Of a DNA stretch of 64,000 nt, positions 47,351 through 59,572 are shown in pieces; position 1 is the first letter of the stretch; every line of letters starts with the position of its first letter. Where the stretch lies: positions 21,903,589 through 21,967,588 of the forward strand of contig OY294048.1 of assembly GCA_958510825.1 (NCBI GenBank). Reading direction: 5' to 3'. A program made the translations under genes and the position numbers. The DNA is from Brachypterus glaber (lineage: Eukaryota > Arthropoda > Insecta > Coleoptera > Kateretidae). The notes under the pieces are model-generated. The model saw only the letters and a program-made list of their open reading frames with translations. It was not told the origin of the DNA and did not search any database.

Positions 47351-48010
47351 GGCCGAGTTTAACAGGAAAGACTGGACCTTAAATATTACTAAAGTGACAG
47401 AGCATTAAAATCTTGGTAACTTTAAAAGCCTCCGCAAAAAAATGCTTGAAAAACGAAAGATTTTGGAGGCATCAACAGGCACTAATGACAAAAAAAACCG
47501 TACAATCTATTTTTGCCGAGTTTTATTTTATGTAATTAAACCGGTGAGAGCAATATTATTTATTCCTGTCATAAAATGTTAGGCCGAGTTTAAAAGGGAA
47601 GACTGAACCTTGAATATTACCAAAGTGACAGAGCATTAAAATCTTGCGAACTTGGTAACTTTAAAAGTCTCCGCAAAAAAATATGTAAAAAACGAAAGAT
47701 TTTTTCACATCAACGGGCACCATTAACGAAAAAAACCGTACAATATTTTTGCCGAGTTTATTTATTTCTGTCATAAAATGTTAGGCCAAGTTTAACAGGA
47801 AAGACTGGACCTTAAATTTTACTAAAGTGACAGAGCATTAAAATCTTGCAAGCTTTGTAACTTTAAAAGCCTCCGCAAAAAATATGTGAAAAACGAAAGA
47901 ATATGGAGGCATTAACGGGCACTAATGACGAAAAAAACCGTACAATCTATTTTTGCCGAGTTTTATTTTATGTAATTGAACCGGTGAGAGCAAGAAGGGA
48001 AAGACTGGAC
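47351..48010. repeat. Tandem repeat of about 200-230 bp, three copies and a fragment
   Basis: Copies begin GGCC(G/A)AGTTTAA at 47351, 47582 and 47784, with a partial one at about 47995. Each contains AAGACTGGACC, AAAGTGACAGAGCATTAAAATC, CCTCCGCAAAAAA and AAAAACCGTACAAT. Spacing is 231 and then 202 bases. A GC-rich hairpin, GACGGCGGCTAAAGCCGCCGC, stands just before it at about 47277. Confidence 0.85.
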
Positions 48011-49599
48011 TTTTTAGACAAAATTGACTGAGATAGACATTTTTTTCTTTGCTTTGAAATGCACCTGTTGACACGAAAAAGGTAAGCAGGTATATATGAC
48101 TTATATAATCTGTTATTTAAAAGGTTAATAAAGATAGTCTTTTTTCTCCTATTTTCTTTATTAATATGGGAACCTGTTTCGAAGTGCTTAGTTCACTTCA
48201 TCTTCAGCCCGAGACTAAAATAAAAATGAAATATGAGATTGAACTTTAAAAATACAATACAAAAATAAAACAAGATTTGTTAACTTAATATACAAAAATG
48301 TACAAATTCAGACGGGTCACAGTGTATAAACATAAACATTGATACGGAATATATGACATGAATAAATTAAATAAATCTTCTTCTTCTTCTTCTCCTTCGC
48401 TACGCGTCGTTCAGGCAAATGCAATCTAGTGCGGAAAAGAGCCTTTTTCCACACTTGTTAGGAACAATATTTTTTCTACGAGAGAGTAGTATAAGTATAC
48501 TTACTTGATTTAATTTTATTTTTATATTTTTTTCAATAAAAAAATAATTAACAATTAAGAAATTTAAACATTTTCATTATAATATTTGGAATAGTTATCC
48601 ATCGTAGGGTTTATTTTAATTAAAAGTAAATAAAACGGTCCGTATACCCTATATGTTCAATTTTTTATTATTGTCAATTACACGCATATGCGTGCGGAAA
48701 GAGACATCTTTCCACAAGCTCGTAGAAAAAAATATTTTTTTTACTAACGCAGGACTTTTCTATAGAGTAAATTAATACCCACTGGTTAATGGAATTGGTA
48801 TACCAAACAAACAAGCACTAGCACGATTCTGAATTACTTTGAACAATGCCCATAACATTACTATTGATCTGGTGTAGATTACTAACATAATGTACAGGAC
48901 GCTATCCAAAATTTTCTAAAGTAAATTTTATACAGGGTTATTCTGAAAAATGTAAGGTGTTGTTCTGATTTTTGAGGCAAAAAATTGACGATTTTTGTTT
49001 TTTTTTTCAGACGACCTGTATTATTTTTATTTACAAAACTTTTTACAAAGTATTAGACAACTCTTAAAGTTCACAAAAAAAAAATGTTTCTTTTTGCCGT
49101 CATAAATAAATTTGAAATACGCGCTGAAGTTAGACACCTCAAAAATAACATGGCAAACGGTTCCAGCGATAGCTCGGCCCCTAATGGTTCGAAACACAAA
49201 AATCAAAAACAGTCTTGTTAAAAATGACATCCTTTAGTTCGCTAGTGTGCACATAAGTAAAAATTCCAAAAAACAAAAATTCCAAGCGTATTTTAGTGAA
49301 AAATACAAAAAAATGGAATTTTTTTCGACCAAAAACGGGTAAAAAAGGAGGAATGAAAAATAAATTACAAGCCTAAAAAAAACACTAGCAAACTCGCCTA
49401 CATGATTTTCGACAAAATACCGAAAGATTTAAGTCAATATGTTAAATAGTTTTTTTTTAATCCCTGGAACCGTTTTGAAAAATGGAATTTTGAGAAAAAC
49501 GCGTTAAAAGTTTTTTTTTTATATTTTTAAGTATACAAAACCTGAACCAATAAAATTTTAATTCTGCAGGTCGCTTCTACAATAAAAACTGAAAGAAAA
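48011..49599. other. Gene-free segment
   Basis: A (TCT)n tract lies at about 48377-48398. GTGCGGAAA-AGAGCC/ACATC-TTTCCACA phrases near 48430 and 48690 are a diverged repeat pair. ACAGGGTTATTCTG at 48936 could be a MITE terminus belonging with the family fragment that follows. Confidence 0.4.
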
Positions 49600-50095
49600 A
49601 GTATTCTTTACCAAAAAAACTAAATTTAATATTAAAGGGGTAATAGCCTTTTAAAAAGAAACATTTTTGGTGGCACAGAATGTAACTTCCTCTTAATTTC
49701 ATTTTTTTTTTTGAAAAAGGTTGCTCCTACAGTGTTACACTATTTGATATTTTTTATGTATTTTTACTCAAGGAATTTATATTTTTTACAAAAAATAAAA
49801 AAAAGATACACATAAAAAAGTTTGGAGCAAAAAACTGATAAGGCAGCCCCGTTTGGCACGCCCCTGGTTAAAATAAGTACATAAAAATAACATACGAAGA
49901 TGGGCGTTATTAAGATTAGTTCATATGCAAAACCTCCTTGCTGTATCTCAAAGGGTTCCTGAGTTATTAAATAAAAACCGATTTTTTTAGCCACATTCAA
50001 AGGGGCGTATCTCCCTTACGACTTATTTTTAGACATGTTTATAAGAACTTTTTGTAATATTTTATGATATAGAATCGCCCCTTAAAATTTTATAA
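49600..50095 (-). mobile_element. Copy of the 30670-31400 MITE family
   Basis: In reverse complement it matches 30700-31160 over some 460 bases: GGGGCGATTCTA, TAAGGGAGATACGCCCC, GGTTTTTATTTAATAACTC, GGGGCGTGCC, GTGTAACACTGTAGGAGCAACC and GGAAGTTACATT. Confidence 0.7.
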
Positions 50096-52660
50096 TTTTA
50101 TGATTTTTTATGTATGTTTTTTTAAGTATATATATTTATTTATATTTTTGAATTTGGTTAATAAAGAATTTTTATTAAGGTTTATATTCTAAAAAATCAT
50201 TTTTTTCCTAAATTTTTATGAATTTTATACATAGCCCCCCCCCCCCAAAAAAAACTTACATATATTTATAGCTATTATTTATTTTAAGCATTAAGTATTT
50301 TTGAACCTTTTGCTTCTGTCTCGGTTAATAACAAATACACAACACATATATTTTTTTATGTATTTTCTCTCGTTCTAATTATGTAATAATGTTGGAAAAT
50401 TTTGTCTTTATAAATTTAGACGCAGTTCTATAAACCAAGAATTATTTTATATATTTTTTGTTTTCAAATGGAAAATCTTGGAGGTTAGACCCCTAAAATT
50501 GGCTTTCTGATTATTCCGTTCAGCTGTTTTTTTATGATCCACTAGGGGACCAGAATAAAGGTTTTGACCAATTTTGGTTAAAATCAAAGACCAAATTTTT
50601 TTCGGCCCAACCTAATACACATAAGTACTATTAAAGTAATTAATTTTTCCCATACAATGTTATTGAAGAATTACATAAATAATTTTTCAATAAATGTATG
50701 GAGATTTTACCACTTTTTTTAGAATGTAATGAAAAGGTCAAACTTAGCTAAAGTTATTTTGCTATAAAATAGGACTTACGTATGCAAATTGAAGCAAAAG
50801 GTTAACAAATTCGAAAGTGGACGTCAAAAGGTATAATTGCCAAATAAAATTAGCAGGTACAATCCGACGTTACATTTACATTTGAAGCACTGTCGCCCTC
50901 GCTCCAACCTATTATTCAGAACAAAACTAATTTGACCAACACAATGACCAGTTTAGTTTAACAAGGATTAGTAAAATTAGAATTAAACCTTAATTAATGC
51001 AAATTCCTAGAGATCAATATGGATTTTCACATTAGCGGCTGTTAGCTGCTGGCGTTAAGCTTCTGACACCTCGGACGAACAAGGTTTTAACGAATCAACT
51101 TTGAACATCTAGATGGCGCTATGGCGTTAGCTAATGTAATTAACTTATAAATTGAATTTTATTTATACCGAATGCATAGAATAGGGGTGGACGAATTTTC
51201 ACTTTTGTTTTAAATGGTTTAAAGAGTAATTACAAAGGAAAAATATGCCTTTCAGACTGCTAATAAAAAGTATTCAAAGAAAATTGAAAAAAAAAATATT
51301 TAGTTTTTTCCGAAAGTCTAAATATTTCAAACCAAAAAAGGTACTTTAATCCGCTCTTATTTTCTATGCTAATTTCGGTTTAATAGTTCTTCATAAATAC
51401 GTTTTTATTAATTTATTTATTATAAAAAAAACAATGAACAGTATTTAATACAATGTGTTAATATATTTTCACGGCTTGTTTTTAGAGCGAATACGGTTGC
51501 CAACCTCGCTCTTTGAGCTCGGATAGCAATTTCCCTTATCGCCCTAAAAACAGTATTTTTCGTCATTGTATCATAAACTACACCTATTAAAGATATCCCA
51601 TATACTTGAAAATTTGCACAAAATTTAATATTCGTTGGTTACGATTTTTTAACTAAACGGTTTTTAATTCCTATCAGTGGAACGTGTTAGGGTAAAACTC
51701 GAAGGTAAAAAATAGACGGAAAATAGCGTTTTTAAACCACCTTTGTAGCACCTGTTGCAGACATTTTATGTCCTTGAATTTTAAAACGTATGTTTGCCAG
51801 ATACTTAACTACGATTTTAAAAATGAATAATCTTCAAATTGTATCAATGGATTATTTTTCTAAAGTATCACCTGTATAGCACCTGTTATAAAAGTCCGAT
51901 GGATTTGAAATTTGGCACAGTTTTTGGCTATGTACTCAGCTACTATTTTATCATACATTCTTGATTTAAGACAATATTTTTTTCTGTGTGGCTACCAAAT
52001 AAAAATTATATAGGATAAATGCCTTTATCAATTTTAGATGATGATGATTTTTGTACCAATCTTTATAGAAACTTTTTAAAACATTTTTAGATGTAGAATC
52101 CCTTAAATTTAGTAGTTTTGGAAATACCCTGTAATCATAATACATAATACGTAATGTACATTTTGTAGTTGTTTATAAATACATAAATAATATTTATTTA
52201 TTTATTTAAAGTTGGGAAAAGCATTAGCAGTGCACTGCAGTGTAAGTTACTCACGGTATGTGTGATATACGGATTTTCGGGCTGCAGAGCTGTTTTGTCA
52301 ATAACAAAAGTTTAAGATTAAGTGGATCTGAAACTTTTTTAATTTGAACAACCACAAAGTAGTAAGCTTAAAATTGCAGGAAACAAGAAAACAATGTCAA
52401 TACTGCATTGAATTTTAAATATAATGATAGAAAATACCTATCAATTTAAGCTCAACAACGTGACAAAACTTAATTTTTTTTAAACTAACACCTCGCTATT
52501 AATTTCCCTACTCATAACATCCCTACTATACAATAACTCTACTCCATAATACCATTAATCCCCAATATACATACTCTTAATTACCTTACTGTTTACTAAA
52601 TGCACTCGAAAAAAAAATTTGTCATGCTCATTGCTTATGTATAATTTTACAAAGGAGACC
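50096..52660. other. Gene-free segment with one MITE relic
   Basis: A run of C then A lies near 50230. At 52050-52130, ACCAATCTTTATAGAAAC and GATGTAGAATC...CTTAAATTT match the right end of the 30670 MITE family. No other structure was recognised. Confidence 0.4.
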
Positions 52661-52986
52661 CGGTAAAATAGCCCATTTTTGGTATTGAAGATGGAAAGTA
52701 AGTTATTTATATTTTTTTTTCAAAAAATAGTGATAAGCGAACTCAATTGTACCAAATTTAACCTCAAAATCAAAAAGGAACCAAATTGTGCTGAAAATGG
52801 GTTGTTTTATAAGATTCTGTTTGCTTACTTTTTATAATATCTTTTAGTTGCTACTTTTTAAAAATCAAAAGGTAGGAAGGAGTATACTTCTTATACTTCC
52901 TTATACTACCACTATTAGTGATACTCTTTAAAAAATATAAAAATCTTACGTTTTATCCCCAACGCCAAAAACGGGCTATTTTACAC
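52661..52986. mobile_element. Probable small inverted-repeat element
   Basis: GGTAAAATAGCCCATTTTTGG at the left and GCCAAAAACGGGCTATTTTAC at the right (reverse complementary, about 85 percent) bracket 330 AT-rich bases. Confidence 0.5.
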
Positions 52987-53000
52987 TAAAAAAAAATGTT

Positions 53001-53215
53001 TGGGGTTACCAGATCTAAATTTAAATAAAGCCCAAATAATTTTCTGGTCGCTGCTACTAAAAATCTGATAAAGGCAACAACACAACTTGTGGTTAGTAGA
53101 AAACTGTTAATGGATCTGGTTAGCACACAGTTGCCCTTATCAGATTTCTGGTTACAACAACCAGAAAAATAGTTGTTTCAAATTTAACTATTGATCTCGT
53201 TGCCCCAACCAGACA
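53001..53215. mobile_element. Palindromic MITE-like element of about 215 bp
   Basis: Two arms of about 100 bases: GGGGTTACCAGATCTAAATTT, TTTTCTGG and AAAATCTGATAAAGGCAAC at left against GTTGCCCTTATCAGATTTC, CCAGAAAAATAG and GTTGCCCC at right. The centre lies near 53105. Confidence 0.65.
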
Positions 53216-53295
53216 TGTTTTAAGTGTGAGAAAATATTAATTAAATTAAATTACTTATTAATAAACTAAAAGTATTATTATAATTTTTGCAGAAA

Positions 53296-53765
53296 CGCCA
53301 CGAGGGAAGGCTTTTTTCATAATACGTTGTGCTTTGTGGAGTCAAAAGCACACTGGAAGTCAACAAATCCAAGGAATATGTTTGGTCCCTTAAGTCTTAA
53401 GTGTAGATAAATTGCAGAGCTCAGGGTAAAAATATCTTCAAACTTCTACCCCTTCTAAAGCCAGACTGGTATTCTGATAGAATTTTTTTTATTCAGTCGA
53501 GGTATTTAGCCTGTTTGACAGCAGAGAATTAAATAGTTTTACTCTAGAGTTAAGCAGGGCAATCTCTCTATAGTTTTTAGGGTCTTCATATGACCTTTTT
53601 TATGAAGCATTGTTAATATAGTTTCGTGCCATTTTAGCGGAATTTCTTCAAAATCAAAAATCATATAATGTGTATAGGAACAGGATACCATTTTGTGGAA
53701 GGTTTTTTAGGAATTCATAGGAAATTCCATCTATGCCAGGACTTTTTCCATTCTTACTATTTTAT
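53296..53765 (-). pseudogene. Non-LTR retrotransposon reverse transcriptase relic
   Basis: Translated on the minus strand in pieces, it shows conserved RT blocks in order: KNGKSPGIDGISYEF (near 53755-53711), ILTMLHKKG, NYREIALLNS, a SEYQSGFRRGRS-like block, and FVDFQCAFDS near 53310, the last carrying an aspartate of the RT active site. At least three frameshifts and several stops separate them. Both ends of the parent element are missing. The block style fits Jockey/CR1-like or related LINEs; I cannot place it further. Confidence 0.85.
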
Positions 53766-54955
53766 TAGACAACCTATTAACTCCTCTGCTGTAAATGGTT
53801 CATCTAGAAAGGATATCTGTCATTATATTGCTTAGGTTATATAAAAATGTTTTTTTTAATACAGTTTTCTGTTTATTAATATTTGAAAATATATATTTTT
53901 TTATGTTAAGAAGTTTGATTTAAAATTGTCTAAAAGAATTTGCTTTACAGATTTTTTAAAAGTTTTTACCTGTTTTTTTTTCATCTTTAAGATTCAGAGT
54001 CGTACCAAGGTTTATTTTTAGACTTAGTTACATAATTTAGTTTAGTCATACCAATATAATTCAGGGTATGTATAATAGCTTTAACAAAAAGTGTATATAA
54101 GAGTCCTTATATGAGTTTAGGTTGACTAAGTTTGAGTACGGATATTTAAATTCGGATATGTTATGGTTCTCGAAAGTGTTCAAGGGCATGGCAAAAGTCA
54201 TATGTCCTTGGACACTTTTGAACAGAATGTCGGAAACTATATGCTATGCCGCATGCCTTCTAAAAACCAATAGTTTATTAGGTGCTAAAGCACTTAAAAT
54301 ATTTCAAGAACCGCCGTCTTATGGAAAAGTGGTTTCATTCAGATATAACTGATATTTGGATATTTTCTGATCAAAATTGTGTTCGGGCACAATTCCCAAA
54401 ATTCAAAAGTTTAGGTGCTACATAATTTAAAAAACTCGAGATAGATCTTTCAGTTTTGTTTTTGCAATTTTTTAAAAAAGTATACTGGGTCAGAGAGCTT
54501 TTTATTGTCAAATTCCTTTTAACGTCCCAAAGTACGTGAAAAAATATAACCTGGTTAAGAGTAATGACGTAGTTTTTTTGTGGGCCCCTGTTATTACAAA
54601 CTTAAATGTTTTTCAGACAAACACATATTTTCCTAATCGCTTAAACTTTCAATTTAAAATATTTTATATTACTCAAACTGTAAATTTGCGTTAGTAAAAT
54701 ACAAATTTCCTAAAGGATTCTATCTGAAGTTATTGGCACGTTCAAAAGGTATAATAATCGTTATATGATGCAAGCAGCTATATGCATCACGTGCTACAAA
54801 GTTTACGATTTTCAAATCCTAAATTTATTCCTTGCTAAGGCCAATTCAATTTGAATTGATCAAATAAATTTTCAACTACACACAAAAAAATATTTTAATT
54901 AAAATAGTTTGAATTACACAAGACAACATTTTATTTGTTTATAATGAAAAGAATA
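53766..54955. other. AT-rich segment without genes
   Basis: A 76-codon frame at 54122-54352 resembles nothing known; part of the surrounding text (CACTTTTGAA, TTATGGAAAAGTGG) is echoed, inverted, around 60440-60630, which suggests a dispersed repeat. Confidence 0.4.
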
Positions 54956-56315
54956 CCGGGTGGCCAAACTCTATTTAAACAGCGATTTTCTCAAAAACTA
55001 AAAGAGACTTTTCTGCGAGAAACACCTTAAATAGGACAACATTATCTATAAAAAGTACCCAAAAATAAAATCTACCCCTCAACCCGCTCCCCCAACTTAT
55101 CATTAACTTTTTTTTTTATAGCACCCCTACATTTTTTAGTTGTTTTCGATAGACCTTGAGCTCACGAATACAATGATATAATAAACTTATTATTTTTAAG
55201 TTTTAAAAGTGGGAAAAGACATTTAAAAACCACTCCCTTTATTTGGCACCGGTTTTCCCGAAAACTAAAAGAGATAATCAATTTCTGTAAAAACCAGTTT
55301 AAAAAATACAAAAATATCTATAAAAAGTAGCCTAAAATTAAATCCACCCCTACAGCGGTAGTACACCCCTCCCACAACTTACCCCCAACTTTATTTATTT
55401 TTTTTAATAGCACCCCTATAATTTTTCGGTTGCTTTGGATAGACTTAAAGCTTGTAAATACAGCGATGAATAATACTTGCTATTTTTGAGTTTTAGAAGT
55501 GATAAAAAGTTTAAAAACAACCCCTCATCTATATTTAGGCAGTGATTTTCTCGAAAACGAAAGGAGAGATAATTAAGTTTCGCAAAAAACAGTGTAAATG
55601 AGACTATAGACATTACTAAAAAATTAAATCCACTCCTCAACCCCCTCCTAAAACTTAGTTATCTCTTATAGTTTTTGAGAAAATCGCTGCTAATATAGAT
55701 GGGATCCATGGGTTATTTTTAAACTTTTTATAATAATATAATACACGATTGTATTTGCAAGCTCGAAGTCTATCGAGATCAACCGAAAAAATATAGGGGT
55801 GCTATTTGAAAAAATAAGGTCGGGTGTAAGTTTTGTGTGGGGTTTAGGAGCGGATTTAATGTTGGGCTACTTTTTATAGATACTGCAGTATCTATAAAAA
55901 GTACTAAACAGTACTGTTGTCTTATTTAACTGTCTTTTGCAGAAATTGACTATCTCTTTTAGTTTTCGGAAAAACCGGTGCCAAATATAGTTGAGATCAG
56001 GGGGTTGTTTTTAAATGTTTTTTTATCACTTCTTAACTTAAAAATAGCAAGTATAATATACCATTGTATTCGCAAGCTTAAGTTCTATCCAATACAACCA
56101 AAAAATATCTATCCAATACAAAGAAAAAAATATAGGGGTCCTATTTAAAAAAATAAAGTCAGGGTTAAGTTGATGGGGAGGGGTTAAGGGGTGGATTTTA
56201 TTTTTGGCTACTTTTTATATATATTTTTATCCCATTTAAGATGGTTTTTGCAGAACTTGATTATTTCTTTTAGTTTTCGAGAAAATCGCTGCCTAATTAT
56301 AGTTGGGCCAGCCTG
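54956..56315. mobile_element. 1,360-bp TA-flanked compound palindrome of six modules
   Basis: Ends CCGGGTGGCCAAACT and, in reverse complement, CAGGCTGGCCCAACT, with TA outside (54954-54955 and 56316-56317). Three forward modules of about 265-295 bases each carry a TTTTCTCAAAAACTAAAAGAGA-like motif (near 54986, 55250 and 55545). Three inverted modules follow (near 55660, 55950 and 56260). Other module phrases are CTATAAAAAGTA, CCACCCCTC and TATAGCACCCCTA. Confidence 0.8.
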
Positions 56316-56944
56316 TATATTCTTAAACTTACGTATTTGAAGTTAAATATTAATAATTTAAGATTAGTGTTTCTTTTGAAACTAATAACTCTCCTTCAAC
56401 CAGCCGTCAATGACAAGATAAGACTTCCTTAAAAAAATAGCACCGGAATAATCTTAATCGAAATAAAAAGCACCTTCTTTGTTTTGAATATAATAAATTT
56501 AAAATTTATAGCACATTTAGTACATTTGTCTTGGACAAAGAAACATAAAGTTAAGAATATCTATTTTTTAAGTAAAGCCTAATAACAGGTATATCTATAT
56601 TAGAAAATATTAAGCCCCCATCATATCGCGGAAAAATACCATAACAAAATTCTGTGCTAAATTCAGCTCAAAGAAATTAAATAAGGGTCTGCCCACTTTA
56701 TTTGAAATTTTTTATAAAACAGGATTTTTAATCAAACAACGTTATTGGAAAACTGGGGAAAAATTTAAAATTATTGTTTTTGCTTTCCCACTTTTAAATT
56801 TTAATAATTTAAAAGCCTTTTTTTAATTTTAAAATGAAGTAGGTGAATGCCAACTTTCGTTTGAAGTCTGGTCCAGACTTATCTTTTTGCATATTTGATA
56901 TGGTATATATAAAAAAATCGCGCTTTAACTATTAAAATAGTATA
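56316..56944. other. AT-rich segment without recognised features
   Basis: No open frame or repeat structure stood out. Confidence 0.35.
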
Positions 56945-57064
56945 TTGTAATCCTAGACAGGAAAGTGGTTATTTTCTTGGTCCAGAAAATATATGGACAG
57001 GCGAGACCTGTCGACACTGATCACTTCTCCAGACCCAGAAAACCACTTTTCCGGCGTGGATTAC
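56945..57064. mobile_element. Small palindromic element
   Basis: TAATCCTAGACAGGAAAGTGG at the left pairs imperfectly with CCACTTTTCCGGCGTGGATTA at the right; GGTCCAGAAAA and CCAGACCCAGAAAA mirror each other inside. Confidence 0.5.
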
Positions 57065-58259
57065 ATATTGATTTTTACCATACATAAAAAACAGTATAAA
57101 AAAGTACAAAATAGTCAAGGTATAAAAAGTTAGGTACTAGATCAAGTGACCCAATGGTCATTTGGCAGATATATCAAAAAATTAATAAAGTTTTTATTAA
57201 CTAAGTATAAGTTACTAAAAATGCTATAAATAGGTTGTTTAAAAAAATTACATTTAAGAAGCCAAAATGCTTAAATATTTGGTTTCTTTAGCTAAAAATC
57301 GAGTAAAACATTTTGCGCCATCTACGGATAATTTTTGTATTTTTTTTAATCTTCTAGCCGGAAAAAAAAGCTCTTTCCGTCCACAAACGAGGCAAGAAAC
57401 GCGGATTTTAACCTTGTGTAGAATAAAAAATATATTTTTTTACAATTTTGAATTGAAGGGCGGACCCTAATTTTATTTTTTAAGCTAAAATTTTGCAAAG
57501 AATTTTGCTAACATCAACATGAGATGTGATAAAAAAATACCTTAACGTATACGTACGTATACGCGTACATACATCTAAATAGAAACATATAAATTCCTTT
57601 TATTTAAAATATAGTTTTCGTTTAAAAAAAAATCTTTAAAAGAAAAAATGTTTTTAAGAAAATCCCTAAATTTATTTGAAGTATATTGTTCTCTGTGTGT
57701 AGCTTGTTGGTAAACTAAGTTCGATCGATAGGTCGCTTTATAAAAATAAAATCAGGAAAAAAAACAATGAAAAACAAGCTTAAACGGGCATATTTCTAAA
57801 CGGGCACTTCATCAAGTTAATCCAACCTGATTTTTATAAAATTGGCATTTTCCTTAAAAGGTTTATATAGAGAGACAGACAGGTCGGCATGATTTTGTTG
57901 CATTTTTAGATAATGGATTGAAATTTCTATAGTAATAATTTTCACTATAGGCCAGCGCGCTCTCAACTTTACGCTTTAAGCTTCATAAGACATGATACTT
58001 GCAAGTGAGAGGCACAATAGCCTATAGTAATTGCGACGACTATATGAGGTGCAAAAAAGTGACGTACCTTAGTTACCACCTGAAAAAATTATACAGTTCA
58101 ACATTTATGTCACTTATCTGTTTGTATTTTCTTTATAAGTAAGTGTATTTTTTTTTGTATTTACATTCATATATAATATTACTTGTGTAAGTACTTACTA
58201 TACCTGTATATACCAGCACCAATAAATCAATCAATCCATCAATTAAATTACGGCTATCG
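57065..58259. other. AT-rich segment without genes
   Basis: An alternating CGTATACGTACGTATACG stretch lies near 57546. The 67-codon frame at 57267-57470 has no recognisable relative. Confidence 0.35.
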
Positions 58260-58770
58260 AACAAAAAGTGACAAGCTTTATATAAAGAATAAAATAAAAA
58301 ACTCATTTCTAAAAGTAGGATCAGTTAAAAAAGAATTTTTAGAGATTTTATGATAGAAAAAACTTCTATAAAGTACAAAAAGTGTATCTGTTGGACTACT
58401 TAAAAAATTAATATAATTAATATTGAACAATAATGCAACTTATCTAGAAGAGACAAGACAAAAAACAAAAAATTACCAGCTTTACTTAAAGGGTAGAAAA
58501 AATCAGATTTAAAATAATTTTTTAGAGACTTGATGATTGAAAAAAAGTCTTCTATAAAGTACAAAACAGTATTTCTGAGGTACTACGTTAAACATTAATA
58601 CAGGGGCTCTTCACCATTTATGCCGCTTATCTAGAAGGGAGATATCAGATAAAAATTGGCAAGCTTAACTTAAGGAATAGCAGAAAAAACGCATTACCAA
58701 AACTAGGATCAGTTTCAAAAGAACTTTCAGAGCCTTAAAGATAAAAAAAAAAAACAAAAATCTAGGTCCT
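58260..58770. repeat. Diverged tandem repeat of about 195 bp
   Basis: Three starts of the form ACCAGCTTTACTTAAAGGGTAG occur at about 58270, 58475 and 58658. Each is followed by a GGATCAGTT/AATCAGATT phrase, TTTTTAGAGAC/TTTTAGAGAT, and (in the first two) CTTCTATAAAGTACAAAA. Confidence 0.75.
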
Positions 58771-58773
58771 ATA

Positions 58774-59570
58774 CAGGGTGTCCCAGCTAAAACAGATCAA
58801 TCTTTTTTATTATTAGAGCGATCGGAATAAAACTGATGTCAGTCAGTATACCCAACAAGCTATAATTGTGCAAAAACAAAAGTTTTCTAGTAGTTTTTGT
58901 TTTTGAGATATAGCGTGTTTGGCACCGTTATTAATAAATGTAATTTAAATTTAAATACTAAAATTGAAAAAAATATTTTGATTTTTTTACATTGATCAAA
59001 TAATGTTTCATAATTTCATTTGGAATATTTCTAATTTATTATTTTTTTTTAGATCATTCTATGATTAAGGGTTTTAAGTACCCAAACTATCTCCTAGATG
59101 GAACTACTGTATTTTGTTACACTTTAATCTAAATAATGTTCATTTAAACCTCTTTTGTTACTACTTATGGTACTTTTACGTTAGCTGTACGTTATTTGAT
59201 ATTCAATTCGCGAAACCCTTAACTGCAATCAAAATAAATTAAATTCTTGGAGTCCTTGATAAAATAATTTTATTAAAAAAATTCATCGTTTTTAAAGAAA
59301 TTAGTTAAAAATAATTTTATAATAATATGATTTGTTTAGCAAATATAAATAAATTAAAGAATAGTTTAATATTATAATAATTTTTTTAATTATTATTTAA
59401 AGCAATGTTGTTCAGTTAAAAAAATTGTATATCAGAAAAAGCCAATAGAAAACTATTGTTTAGGCACAAATATCGATTTTTGAGTGTATGTTGACAGACA
59501 TAAATTTTATTCCGATGGCTTTAATAATAAATCCAAAAAACGATTGATCGGTCTTAGCTGGAACACCCTG
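58774..59570. mobile_element. 797-bp TA-flanked MITE
   Basis: Terminal repeats of about 90 bases start CAGGGTGTCCCAGCTAA at left and CAGGGTGTTCCAGCTAA in the reverse complement of the right, with GATCAATC and CGGAATAAAA shared further in. TA lies outside (58772-58773 and 59571-59572). No coding capacity. A partial relative lies at 46780-47064. Confidence 0.87.
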
Positions 59571-59572
59571 TA

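Noticed and set aside
47351..48010. CRISPR-like array
   Set aside because: The units are 200-230 bp with no short direct repeats separated by unique spacers, and the setting is eukaryotic.
48160..48215. Penelope-like flank (GAACCTGTTTCGAAGTGC...CATCTTCAG)
   Set aside because: The phrase resembles sequences near some arthropod repeats, but no hammerhead core or GIY-YIG coding was found.
54122..54352. 76-codon frame
   Set aside because: No recognisable motif, and neighbouring text recurs inverted near 60440, suggesting repeat DNA.
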